The notes beneath the pieces are model-generated. The model was given only the letters and a program-made list of their open reading frames with translations, had not been told where the DNA came from and made no database searches. From the NCBI GenBank assembly GCA_020634755.1, contig JACKBC010000033.1, positions 14,107 through 78,106 on the forward strand: a stretch of DNA of 64,000 bases, written 5' to 3'. The DNA comes from Caldilineaceae bacterium. GTDB taxonomy: Bacteria > Chloroflexota > Anaerolineae > Caldilineales > Caldilineaceae. The position numbers were made by a program, and so were the translations under genes. Shown here in pieces: positions 18,166 to 26,298 of this stretch (position 1 is its first letter; every line of letters starts with the position of its first letter).

Positions 18166-19101
18166 TTAATTCTGCCGCGCATACAGTTCGCGCTCGACCT
18201 GGTTTTCCACCGGGTCCAAAATCCTCTCCTCACAAGTGATCACGGCAGCGGCCAGGGCCATCTCTTCACTTTGCAGCGCCTTCAGGGTGGCCAGCGCATC
18301 GGCATCCAGCGCCTCGATTGGTTCGCCGTGGGTAATTTCGTAGGTGCGTCGGCGCAGATCCGGTTCCACCTCACGCTCGCTATTGTAATCAAAACCGGCA
18401 TCGTGCAGGCAGGTGGCAAAATCGGCCAGGGCAGCCACCATGCGCGGATCTTCGGCAATGCGTGCGTCTTTGGGGCTTAAGTAAGAAGTATTCATCTGTT
18501 CGGGCGTAAAGTTGGCCTCAATGGCCTGTCGCGTACAGCCCCCCGTGCGTGAAAAGTCTTCTGTTTCCAACGCCACGGCAAACGTTGCATCGCTCTGTTC
18601 GCCAAATAGCGTACGATTATAGGCCACTTGGTCGGCGGGAGCCAGATTGGCAAAAATCTGCACATTCTGCTCACCCAGGCCGATCTGGGCGGGAATCATC
18701 AACTCGGCCAGCTGAGGCGGCGCACCGCTGTAGAGCGTGGAAATGCCAAAGCCATAGGTGGCAATAAATTGGCGCTCGCCCATACCGGGCAGCGATTTAT
18801 CCGCGGTCATGCCGTGGCGCACCGTGTTATAATCGACCGCCACATATTCAAAACCGGCATCGCTCATGCATTGGGCTATGTCCGCTTCCACCGCTTCAAT
18901 TTTCTCGACCAACCCTTGCTTACTCAGGCCAAACTCCTCTGTACCGGGAACGCCATTGGCGGCGGCGCTGCCATTGCTTTCGGCGCGCCCGCTGCTGCAC
19001 GCGGCCACAAAGAGCAAGATCAGCATCATGGTTAGAAAATGGAGGAACGTACCCCCGCGCGGATTCTGCCATTTGTCCCAATGGTCAGCGACAATCTTCA
19101 T
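18166..19101 (-). CDS. Lipoprotein of unknown function in exporter operon
   Basis: A 311-aa lipoprotein. GAGGAAGG lies nine bases before the ATG at 19101; another ATG three codons earlier is also possible. Signal helix (FLTMMLILLFVAAC) with the lipidated Cys near residue 36. The mature part contains paired cysteines in C-M-x-D-A-G-F and C-L-H-D-A-G-F motifs (IAQCMSDAGFEY and FATCLHDAGFDY), suggesting two related halves each with a conserved Cys. I do not recognise the family. Its place between ABC-2 and MacB-type exporter genes suggests a role in export or sensing at the outer face. Confidence 0.72.
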   Translation of the reverse strand: MKIVADHWDKWQNPRGGTFLHFLTMMLILLFVAACSSGRAESNGSAAANGVPGTEEFGLSKQGLVEKIEAVEADIAQCMSDAGFEYVAVDYNTVRHGMTADKSLPGMGERQFIATYGFGISTLYSGAPPQLAELMIPAQIGLGEQNVQIFANLAPADQVAYNRTLFGEQSDATFAVALETEDFSRTGGCTRQAIEANFTPEQMNTSYLSPKDARIAEDPRMVAALADFATCLHDAGFDYNSEREVEPDLRRRTYEITHGEPIEALDADALATLKALQSEEMALAAAVITCEERILDPVENQVERELYARQN

Positions 19102-19141
19102 TTTGAGCATCCTTCCTCTATAGGCTATGTGGGCTCTTTCT

Positions 19142-20608
19142 CTACATATCATCGTTTTCATCGCCCATGTCGACCCCGCGGCGCCGGAACCAGTAGACCC
19201 CAGCCATGGCGGCCAGAACCACCACGGGTCCACCAATGGCGTAGGGCAAAATGCCCCCCGGATTGGCGCTCACAAAGCGTTCCACCGTCACATGAATCCC
19301 GGGGCTGGTGAGCGGCTGGCTAGATATTTCGGCCGCGCCGGGGGCTGGGATCAGCACCAGATAGACCATGTAGTCACCGGCCAAAATGGTGCTGAGCTCC
19401 CACTCTTGCTTGGCAGATTCGCCCGCTCCTAGACTTTCCAGATATTGGGTGCGCTCCGGTGACCAATCTTCCGGGTCCACTACATCTCCCTCTGAATCCA
19501 GGTTAATTATATTCATCGCCAGAATCAGCGGCACCGATTCAGCGCTATCCTGATTGGTCACGGTGGTTTCAAAAAACACCTTGTCCCCGGTCTTGACCAT
19601 GGCATGGGTGGTATCAATCGTAATCTCCAACGGAGGCGCCAGGATTTCCTGATGCCGTTCACCGGTCATGGGTGCGGCCAGGGCAGCGGAACTTCCCCAC
19701 ATGCCGGCCCCAAGGGCCAACATTAGCGCCAAGGCCTGGCTCTGTTTGCCAAAGCGCCAGTTGAAAGGCACGCCACCATCCAAACGCAAGCGCGGCGCCG
19801 CATAGACAAAGAGCAGCAATAGCACAATGGCCGCAAAAATAATGGGCGACCAGAGAAAGTTTTGCATCTCGGCCACGGTGCGGTTGTTGACCAGAATTTT
19901 CTCCAGAAAATGGTCAACCGATTCGAGCGGATTGACGGTCTTGAGCCAGCGCCCCATGACGCCGGTTTGCGCCGTGCCGGGAAATTGCACGGGGAGGGCG
20001 CACAGCAAATAGACGACCAAACTGATACCCAAGCTGGTGCGGTTGGAGCTGGACCAGATGCTTGTGAGCATACCAAAGGCGGTAAATGCCGCCGAGAGTA
20101 GAATGCCCATGAGTACACCCCAGAACACGGCTGGCCCAAAGACCACATCGCCGCCGGCCAACACGCGCAAATAGGGAACGGTAATCAACATGGTGACCGG
20201 CCAGGGCGAAATAGCGGCCAAATATTTGCCCAATACAATCTGCACGCGGCTGGTGGGGGTCAACAAAAGCGCTTCCAAGGTGGCCCGCTCGCGCTCGCCG
20301 CTTAGGCTGTCCGCCCCGATAATAATGGCCATGAGCAGCCCCACCGATAGCGCCGTTTGCAGTGTCAGAAAGACCATCTCGTTGGCGGGCATCAGATCCA
20401 GCTCGCTGTTGGAGGCCAATACATAGCTGATGACGCCCACCAAGATACAGTAGATCAAAATCAATACCAGTGCCTTGCCTCCCAGCCACAGATCGGCCAT
20501 TTCGCGCCCAAAGACAACCCACCATGTGGGGACAGTTGAACCCGAAGATGCGGCGCGCTTGCTGAGCATCTCGGTCTGTTTTGCTGACGGAAGTGTTGTG
20601 TCGTTCAT
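19142..20608 (-). CDS. ABC-2 type permease with extra C-terminal extracytoplasmic domain
   Basis: A 488-aa protein. Residues about 25-290 are an ABC-2 permease: six helices and the SGERERATLEALLLTPTSR motif of the cytoplasmic coupling region. After the sixth helix comes an unusual addition: a further helix (residues about 290-310), a beta-rich domain of about 110 residues that looks like a CARDB/NEW3 Ig-like fold, then a last helix followed by RRRG. ABC-2 permeases are usually 250-300 aa. The gene is coupled to the upstream ATPase gene by ATGA overlap (20605-20608). Confidence 0.85.
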   Translation of the reverse strand: MNDTTLPSAKQTEMLSKRAASSGSTVPTWWVVFGREMADLWLGGKALVLILIYCILVGVISYVLASNSELDLMPANEMVFLTLQTALSVGLLMAIIIGADSLSGERERATLEALLLTPTSRVQIVLGKYLAAISPWPVTMLITVPYLRVLAGGDVVFGPAVFWGVLMGILLSAAFTAFGMLTSIWSSSNRTSLGISLVVYLLCALPVQFPGTAQTGVMGRWLKTVNPLESVDHFLEKILVNNRTVAEMQNFLWSPIIFAAIVLLLLFVYAAPRLRLDGGVPFNWRFGKQSQALALMLALGAGMWGSSAALAAPMTGERHQEILAPPLEITIDTTHAMVKTGDKVFFETTVTNQDSAESVPLILAMNIINLDSEGDVVDPEDWSPERTQYLESLGAGESAKQEWELSTILAGDYMVYLVLIPAPGAAEISSQPLTSPGIHVTVERFVSANPGGILPYAIGGPVVVLAAMAGVYWFRRRGVDMGDENDDM

Positions 20609-21609
20609 TCCGCTTCTTCCTCTGTAAGTTGAAAAAATACATCCTGTAAACGACCGCCTTCAGATTCAAAGCTGAGAACGGCAATGTCGGCGCGCACCAG
20701 CGTGTTGAGAATCTGCGCCTTTACCTCTTTCTCCATGTTTTTGGTAAATTCGCCCGAGCTGGCCAGCTCGATGAGCAGCCAATCTCCAGTGGCCGTGATG
20801 GGCGTCACTTTGACGACGTTGGGCAACGCTTGGATCACCTGGCGCGCGGTGGCCACCGATTGCTCCGCCACCTGCACCCGCACCACGTTATGCTGCCCAC
20901 GTTCAATGACTTCACCCACCGTACCTTGGGCAATAATTCGCCCGTTACGCAGAATCACCACATCGTCGCACACCTCTTCGATTTCAGGCAGGTCATGGCT
21001 GCACAGCACCACGCCGACGTTGCGCTCGCGCGCCACCCATTGCACCAAAGAGAGCAGCTCTTGCTGGCCACGCGGGTCCAGCCCCAGCGTTGGCTCATCA
21101 AAGAAGACTACCACCGGATCGTTGACCAGCGAACGGGCAATGCCCAGACGCTGCCTCATGCCGCGGCTGTAGGAGCCAATGAGCGATTTGGCCCGTTTTT
21201 CCAGCCCCACCGCTTTGAGCAATTCCATGCCGTAGCTCTTGGCATCGGCTTTGCTGCGGCCATACATCTGGCCGAAAAAGGTCAAGCACTCAATTGCGGT
21301 CATCTGCTTGGCAAAGCCCAGGCTTTCGGGCAGAACACCTATTTTGCGCCGAATTTCACGCGGATGGTCCGAGCTAATACCACCAACGTAAAATTGCCCC
21401 GAGGTGGGCTCCAAAATGGTGGTTAAAATGCGAATGGCAGTGGTTTTGCCGGCGCCATTGGGACCCAAAAAGCCCAGAATATGACCTGGTTGCAACGTAA
21501 ACGACAGATTGCGCAACGCGGCCCGCGGCCCATACGCTTTGTGCAGCTGCTCTGCCACCAAGATGGGTTCAGCGGCTGCCCCATTGAGAGATGTAGATTG
21601 TTCAATCAT
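20605..21609 (-). CDS. ABC exporter ATP-binding protein
   Basis: A 334-aa ATPase: Walker A GPNGAGKT near residue 50, signature YSRGMRQRLG near 150, Walker B VVFFDEPTLGLD, and H-loop LCSHDLPE. The last 100 residues (QSVATARQVI ... LQDVFFQLTEE) are the usual DUF4162-like tail of ABC-2 ATPases. Start at 21609 (MIEQS) or six codons earlier at 21627; neither has a strong ribosome-binding site. First gene of the minus-strand unit that runs to 12386. Partner of the fused permease. Confidence 0.92.
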   Translation of the reverse strand: MIEQSTSLNGAAAEPILVAEQLHKAYGPRAALRNLSFTLQPGHILGFLGPNGAGKTTAIRILTTILEPTSGQFYVGGISSDHPREIRRKIGVLPESLGFAKQMTAIECLTFFGQMYGRSKADAKSYGMELLKAVGLEKRAKSLIGSYSRGMRQRLGIARSLVNDPVVVFFDEPTLGLDPRGQQELLSLVQWVARERNVGVVLCSHDLPEIEEVCDDVVILRNGRIIAQGTVGEVIERGQHNVVRVQVAEQSVATARQVIQALPNVVKVTPITATGDWLLIELASSGEFTKNMEKEVKAQILNTLVRADIAVLSFESEGGRLQDVFFQLTEEEAE

Positions 21610-22065
21610 AAGCTGTCCAGTTCTCATAAAAATAAAGCGCGATTTGGGACTTGCGTGAGGGCGGTTGAGCAATGCACAAGTGTACGATGCACGCAGAATC
21701 CGTAGTTCACAACGCAAATAGATAAGGCTAAATTCGTAATGAGTTGGTCGCCTGTATCATCAATCGTTGCGGTGTATTGAGTATAGGGCAGCCGCCGTGA
21801 AATTATCATGAAACAGACATGAAGCATTCTTCATCTCTCGAGTCCTGGGCCGGCTCGGCGGCAAAATTCTGGCGCGCTGTTCGTTCACAGCATTTGTTCG
21901 CTTGCGCGACTTTGTAGCCGTTCCTCCTTATCTATCCCAGAATGTGTGGGATAATAAATATTTTGCGTTTAAAATTTGTACCTATCCAGCCGTAGGGGGG
22001 CTTCGACACGTTTACCCCCAAGCACCTGGATAGTTACTAAAATTTGCCTAGAACGGAGGTCATAG
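21610..22065. other. Divergent intergenic region between exporter operons
   Basis: A 456-bp gap between the minus-strand exporter unit and the 41-codon ORF at 22066. It holds an ATCCCA/TGGGAT hairpin near 21935-21953 and a strong compound hairpin at 21982-22033. No protein gene is supported. Promoters for both directions must lie here but I cannot point to consensus hexamers. Confidence 0.6.
21982..22033 (+). promoter_or_regulatory. Leader hairpin upstream of small ORF
   Basis: CTATCCAG (21982-21989) pairs perfectly with CTGGATAG (22026-22033), and an inner GGGGG/CCCCC helix lies within. It ends 22 bases before the Shine-Dalgarno of the 41-codon ORF, where it could act as a leader or partial terminator. 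Confidence 0.5.
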
Positions 22066-22191
22066 ATGTTTGCCATAAATATTGATAGTGTAGACGATAT
22101 TGACAGTGTAGCTTTTGAACGTAAGGCCCAACCTAGAGCAGTACCCCAGAATCCCTGCCCTTCACGAACCCGGTGGGGATTCTGCATTTAA
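22066..22191 (+). CDS. Small ORF (41 aa): leader peptide or peptide precursor for the ABC exporter
   Basis: ATG at 22066 with GGAGG at 22055-22059, a six-base spacing, which is the best Shine-Dalgarno in this part of the window. The peptide has an acidic first half containing two copies of IDSV and a basic C-terminal end CPSRTRWGFCI with cysteines at 31 and 40; stop TAA at 22189. The repeated IDSV reflects direct DNA repeats at 22079-22111. The last third of the ORF forms a hairpin (22147-22182). The exporter pair follows 97 bp downstream. Two readings are open: a stalling leader peptide that controls the exporter, as bmrB does for bmrCD in Bacillus, or an exported Cys-containing peptide. No modification enzyme is adjacent. 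Confidence 0.5.
   Translation: MFAINIDSVDDIDSVAFERKAQPRAVPQNPCPSRTRWGFCI
22079..22111 (+). repeat. Direct repeat of 15 bp, spaced 18 bp
   Basis: ATATTGATAGTGTAG (22079-22093) and ATATTGACAGTGTAG (22097-22111) differ at one base and are one and a half to two helical turns apart. They lie in the small ORF and encode the repeated IDSV. OmpR-type regulators bind such direct repeats, but a purely coding origin is equally possible. Confidence 0.5.
22147..22182 (+). promoter_or_regulatory. Attenuator-like hairpin overlapping the small ORF 3' end
   Basis: CAGAATCCC (22147-22155) pairs perfectly with GGGATTCTG (about 22175-22184); the 20-base loop contains a further CCC/GGG option. It covers the last codons of the small ORF, so a ribosome on that ORF would prevent it from forming. 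Only three T follow, so it may act on translation or RNA stability rather than as a strong terminator. Confidence 0.45.
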
Positions 22192-22288
22192 AGTCCTTGT
22201 TCAACGCACACCCCCGATTGTCCACTTTTCACGTGTCTACTTTGAAAGGAAATATCACCGCCATCAGGCAAGTCCTAAAGGAAAGACC

Positions 22289-24283
22289 ATGAAACAACAA
22301 GGATTACGATTTTTACTTCCCTATATGCGCCCCTATCGCCGTCAATTGCTGATTGGCGTTTTATACGCCTTCATTGGCGCCGGCGCCCAGGCCTTTAGCC
22401 CGACACTGCTCGGCCATGCCGTTGACAACTTAACCCAAGGTGTGCAGCCGCGCGTCCTCATATATTATGCCGCCGGCTTGATTGGCCTGGCGGCTACGCT
22501 GGCTGTCTTTCGCTATCTGCTGCGCATGTTGACCGGCCAGATAGCAGCCGGCATCACCTACCGCATGAGCGCAGACATGTTTCACCGCCTGCTTCTGTTC
22601 GACAAAGAAACGCGCGAAAAATATGGCACGGGAGACCTGCTCTCGCGCGCCACCAGCGACTTTATCTACATCTGGCGCTTTTACAGCGCTGGCTTCCAGA
22701 TGTCTATACACGCGCTCTTTCTTTTGTTAATTGGGTGCAGCCTCATTGCTCTGACAAGCCCGCTGCTGGCCGTAATTGTCATGGCCATGCTCACAACCAG
22801 CATTTTTATTCAAATCCGGCTGGGGCGTCGCCTGGAACAAGCGTTTAGCAATGTGCAGGCGCAGATGGCAAAGATTTCGTCTTTTGTCGAAGAGCATCTG
22901 GGCGCGGCGCGTATGCTGCGCGCTTATGCCCAAGAAAGCGCGGTGGTGGCGGAATTCCGCAAAGCCAACCAAAACTATGTGGCGGACAACCTGCGCTTTG
23001 TGCTGCAATCGGGCGCCATTTCGCCACTGCCCCGCTTTGTGGTGCAGCTAGCCTCGACGGTTGTGATGTTTGTTGGCGGCATGCTCATTGTGGATGGCAG
23101 CATGACCGTGGGCCAGTATGTACAGTTTATTGTCTATTTAACGCTGCTCAATGGCGCGGCCCAGATGATTACAGGCGCCTTTGAGCGTCTTCAGCAGGGC
23201 AGCGCCGCCGCCGGTCGCATTGGCGAGGTGCTCCAACGCTGGCCCAAAATTGTCGATGCGCGCAAGCCGGTCAAGGCCCAATTAAGCGGCAGCATCCACT
23301 TTAACGATGTGGGCGTATGGGCCGCCGATCAGCAGCGCTGGGTGTTGCGCCATATCGACCTGGATATTCCCGCCGGCCAAACCATGGGCATTGTGGGTCC
23401 CACCGGCGCCGGTAAGAGCATGTTGATTGGTCTGCTGGGCCGCATACATGACCCCGATGAAGGCAATATCACCATGGATGGCCACGATTTGCGCAGCATT
23501 AAGCTAAACGCGCTGCGTGACCATGTTATCTATGTGCCGCAGGAGACGCTGCTTTTTAGCATGAAATTACGCGAAAACATTGCCCTGGGTGTGCCGAACA
23601 CACCCGAATCCCGCATCTATCGCGCCGCCGAACAGTCGCGGCTGGCGAACGATCTGCCCCAGCTGCCGCGCGGTTTGGAAAGCTTGGTGGGAGAACGTGG
23701 CGCGACGCTGTCTGGTGGCCAGAAGCAGAGAACGGCCATTGCGCGCGCGCTGGTGCGCGACCCCAAAGTGTTGCTGCTTGATGATGCTCTATCCAGCGTG
23801 GATATGAAGACATCCGCCGAGATTATCCAAGAACTGCGCGCTTCACAAACCCGCCACACCTGCGTAATTGTGAGCCAGCGCATGGCGGCCGTACAGGATG
23901 CCGACCAAATCATCGTGCTGGATCATGGAGAGATCATCGAGCGTGGCACACACGCCGAATTACTGGCTCTAACCGGGCTATATGCAGAAATGTATTATCG
24001 CGAAATTGAACAGGCTCAGGAGGATGGCCCCAATGTCAAATCAGAAAATGGAGATGCAAACAGCGCCCGTTCCGAACGAACGCGCCAACAAAGCCACCAC
24101 AGCGCCAACCCAAACGGTGGCGGCGCCGGCGCCAACGCAGTCGCCGGAAATACAGATCGACGCCGAGCAAGTGCGGCAGGACCTGGCCAAGATCGATCAG
24201 GCCGAGCTCGTGATGCCGACCGCAGAGACGGAGAGCCAACCCACAAACGCAACGTCGAACGACAGCAACTCCCCGGAGATTAG
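22289..24283 (+). CDS. Heterodimeric ABC exporter half-transporter, degenerate ATP site subunit
   Basis: A 664-aa half-transporter: six helices (about 1-300), then an ATPase domain with Walker A GPTGAGKS (370-377), signature LSGGQKQR (474-481) and Walker B LLLDD (495-499). The catalytic glutamate is replaced by Asp499 and the H-loop histidine by Gln530 (VSQRM). This is the pattern of the inactive-site subunit of heterodimeric exporters such as TM287/288 and BmrCD. The ATG at 22289 has AAAGGAAAG upstream. The normal family end is near residue 580; a further 83 residues, rich in Arg, Ser and Gly, are read out of frame across the start of the next gene (overlap 24033-24283). That tail has no family counterpart I recognise. 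Confidence 0.9.
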   Translation: MKQQGLRFLLPYMRPYRRQLLIGVLYAFIGAGAQAFSPTLLGHAVDNLTQGVQPRVLIYYAAGLIGLAATLAVFRYLLRMLTGQIAAGITYRMSADMFHRLLLFDKETREKYGTGDLLSRATSDFIYIWRFYSAGFQMSIHALFLLLIGCSLIALTSPLLAVIVMAMLTTSIFIQIRLGRRLEQAFSNVQAQMAKISSFVEEHLGAARMLRAYAQESAVVAEFRKANQNYVADNLRFVLQSGAISPLPRFVVQLASTVVMFVGGMLIVDGSMTVGQYVQFIVYLTLLNGAAQMITGAFERLQQGSAAAGRIGEVLQRWPKIVDARKPVKAQLSGSIHFNDVGVWAADQQRWVLRHIDLDIPAGQTMGIVGPTGAGKSMLIGLLGRIHDPDEGNITMDGHDLRSIKLNALRDHVIYVPQETLLFSMKLRENIALGVPNTPESRIYRAAEQSRLANDLPQLPRGLESLVGERGATLSGGQKQRTAIARALVRDPKVLLLDDALSSVDMKTSAEIIQELRASQTRHTCVIVSQRMAAVQDADQIIVLDHGEIIERGTHAELLALTGLYAEMYYREIEQAQEDGPNVKSENGDANSARSERTRQQSHHSANPNGGGAGANAVAGNTDRRRASAAGPGQDRSGRARDADRRDGEPTHKRNVERQQLPGD

Positions 24284-26042
24284 CCAGGACTGGGCGCTCT
24301 TCCGCCTGCTCGGCAGTTCGCTGCGGCCCTATAAATCCTGGATGACGGTTGCTTTGTTGCTCATGCTTATTGTGGCGGCGCTCAATGTGGCGCCCCCCTA
24401 TTTGCTGCAACAAGCCATTGATGGCCCCATTGCCCAGGGCGATACAGCGGCGCTGTGGCGCTTGGCCGCTTTTTACGGCCTAGCGGCAATCGCCATTTTT
24501 GGCTTGACCTATGCCTACACCTACTGCTTGCAGCAGGCAGGCCAACGGGCCTTGGCCGATCTACGCGTGCGCCTCTTTAGCCATCTGCTCAATCACGACT
24601 ACGCCTTTCTCTCGCGCACCTCAACCGGCGAGCTGGTTGCGCGGCTCACCAACGACATCGATCAGCTCAATGCCGTGCTTTCAAGCAGCGTGGTGGTGGT
24701 GCTTGTAGAAGGCGCAACGTTCCTGGCCGTCATTACCATGATGCTGATCATCAACTGGCGGCTGGCGCTGCTGGCCATGGCGATTTTGCCGGTGGTGGCC
24801 GTTGCCACCATCTATTTTCGGAAACGCATTCGGCGCTCTTCACAGGGCGAACGCACGGCCATGGCGTACATTAGCTCCTTTCTCAACGAGCATCTGCACG
24901 GCATGACGGTGGTGCAGCTTTTCAACCGCGAGGGGGAAAGTGAAGAGGAATTTGATCTGCACAACAGCCGCTATCGCCGCTCGCTGATTGTGCTGCGCCA
25001 CCACAGCGCCGTCTTTCTCTCTGTGCAAGAGGTGCTGGCTTCGTTTGGGCTGGGGTTGATGCTCTATGCCGGTGGGCTGGGGGTGCTGTCGGGCTGGGCC
25101 ACGCTGGGTGTGCTGGTGGCCTTTATTCAATATACGCAGCGGGCATTTCGCCCCATTATTATGCTGTCGCAGCAATATAACGCAGTACAGGTGGCCTTGG
25201 GCGCGGCCGAACGTATCTATCGTATGTTGGAAACGCCGCCCCAAATCCAGAGCCCCCTGCACCCGGCACAGTTGGAGAATCTAGCCGGCGCGATTCAGCT
25301 TGATGATGTCCACTTTCAATACGTGGAAGATGAACCGGTTCTGCGTGGCGTCTCGTTAGAGATCCCAGCCGGACAGTCGGTGGCCATTGTGGGGGCGACG
25401 GGCGCCGGCAAGTCGAGCCTGGTGAGCCTGCTCGCGCGTCAGTATGATCCCCAAGCCGGCGCCGTGAAACTAGATGATATTGATATTCGTCAGCTGGATC
25501 TGGCCGATCTACGGCGTGCGGTTGCCGTTGTGCCGCAAGACCCGGTCTGCTTGGCCGGCTCTATTCGCCAGAATATTCGTCTGTATGATGAGAGCGTGGG
25601 CGATGACCAAGTTCAGCAGGCGGCAGAGTTTACCAACGCCGCCCGCTTTATTGAAGAATTACCCGACGGCTATGACTTTGAAGTACTGCCCGGCGGCGCT
25701 AATCTATCCCAGGGGCAGCGCCAATTGTTGGCGCTCGCCCGTGCGTTGGCGCTCAGCCCCAGCGGCGTCCTTGTGCTGGATGAAGCCACCAGCAGCATTG
25801 ATACAGCCACGGAAGCGCTCATTCAGGACGCGCTGGAACGCATTCTGCGTAGCCGCACGAGCCTCGTCATTGCGCATCGCCTGAGCACCATTCGCGGCGC
25901 CGATCGGATCATTGTGATGGAAAGAGGCAAAGTCGTCGAAGATGGCAATCACGAGTCGCTGCTTGCGCTGGGCGGATTCTATGCGCAGCTGCACGAACAT
26001 CAAGCCATGTCGCCAGTGGAAGCGACAGCTTATGAAAATTAA
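24033..26042 (+). CDS. Heterodimeric ABC exporter half-transporter, catalytic subunit
   Basis: A 669-aa half-transporter. AGGAGG at 24017-24022 stands ten bases before the ATG at 24033, inside the upstream gene. The first 85 residues are a Pro/Thr/Ala/Gln-rich extension, then six helices and an ATPase domain with Walker A GATGAGKS, signature LSQGQRQL, Walker B VLVLDEATSSID with the catalytic Glu present, and H-loop IAHRLS. The LSQGQ variant is the signature expected to face the degenerate site of the partner. With the preceding gene it forms one exporter, probably for drugs, lipids or peptides. Confidence 0.94.
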   Translation: MSNQKMEMQTAPVPNERANKATTAPTQTVAAPAPTQSPEIQIDAEQVRQDLAKIDQAELVMPTAETESQPTNATSNDSNSPEISQDWALFRLLGSSLRPYKSWMTVALLLMLIVAALNVAPPYLLQQAIDGPIAQGDTAALWRLAAFYGLAAIAIFGLTYAYTYCLQQAGQRALADLRVRLFSHLLNHDYAFLSRTSTGELVARLTNDIDQLNAVLSSSVVVVLVEGATFLAVITMMLIINWRLALLAMAILPVVAVATIYFRKRIRRSSQGERTAMAYISSFLNEHLHGMTVVQLFNREGESEEEFDLHNSRYRRSLIVLRHHSAVFLSVQEVLASFGLGLMLYAGGLGVLSGWATLGVLVAFIQYTQRAFRPIIMLSQQYNAVQVALGAAERIYRMLETPPQIQSPLHPAQLENLAGAIQLDDVHFQYVEDEPVLRGVSLEIPAGQSVAIVGATGAGKSSLVSLLARQYDPQAGAVKLDDIDIRQLDLADLRRAVAVVPQDPVCLAGSIRQNIRLYDESVGDDQVQQAAEFTNAARFIEELPDGYDFEVLPGGANLSQGQRQLLALARALALSPSGVLVLDEATSSIDTATEALIQDALERILRSRTSLVIAHRLSTIRGADRIIVMERGKVVEDGNHESLLALGGFYAQLHEHQAMSPVEATAYEN

Positions 26043-26217
26043 CAATTCAAATCGGTAAACGACAGCACTGGTTGATGGAAGTTGATAATTCAAATCGGTA
26101 AACGACGTCCCTGGTTGAAACCAGCGCCTGGCAACCAAAGTACGCTAAAGTGCACTCTAGAAATAGCCTGCTTGAGCAGGCTTTCGCTAGCAGACGCAGG
26201 CTTCAGCCTATGGCATC
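26041..26217 (+). repeat. Family-2 multi-hairpin repeat, copy B
   Basis: Two copies of the AATCGGTAAACGAC unit (near 26051 and 26093), then CTGGTTGAAACCAG, AAGTACGCTAAAGTGCACT, AGCCTGCTTGAGCAGGCT and CAGGCTTCAGCCT hairpins in series. The order and sequence match copy A at 9486-9652. It starts directly at the exporter stop codon. Confidence 0.75.
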
Positions 26218-26249
26218 TATTACTTTTTCGTGGCGATGAACAAACGCAC

Positions 26250-26285
26250 AAAAAAAATCGGCAGCGAAATGCTGCCGATTTTTTT
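26250..26285. terminator. Intrinsic terminator, bidirectional
   Basis: AATCGGCAGC/GCTGCCGATT perfect stem with A-tract before and T-tract after, between the convergent exporter gene and the secreted-protein gene. Confidence 0.9.
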
Positions 26286-26298
26286 GCGCTATGCTGAG

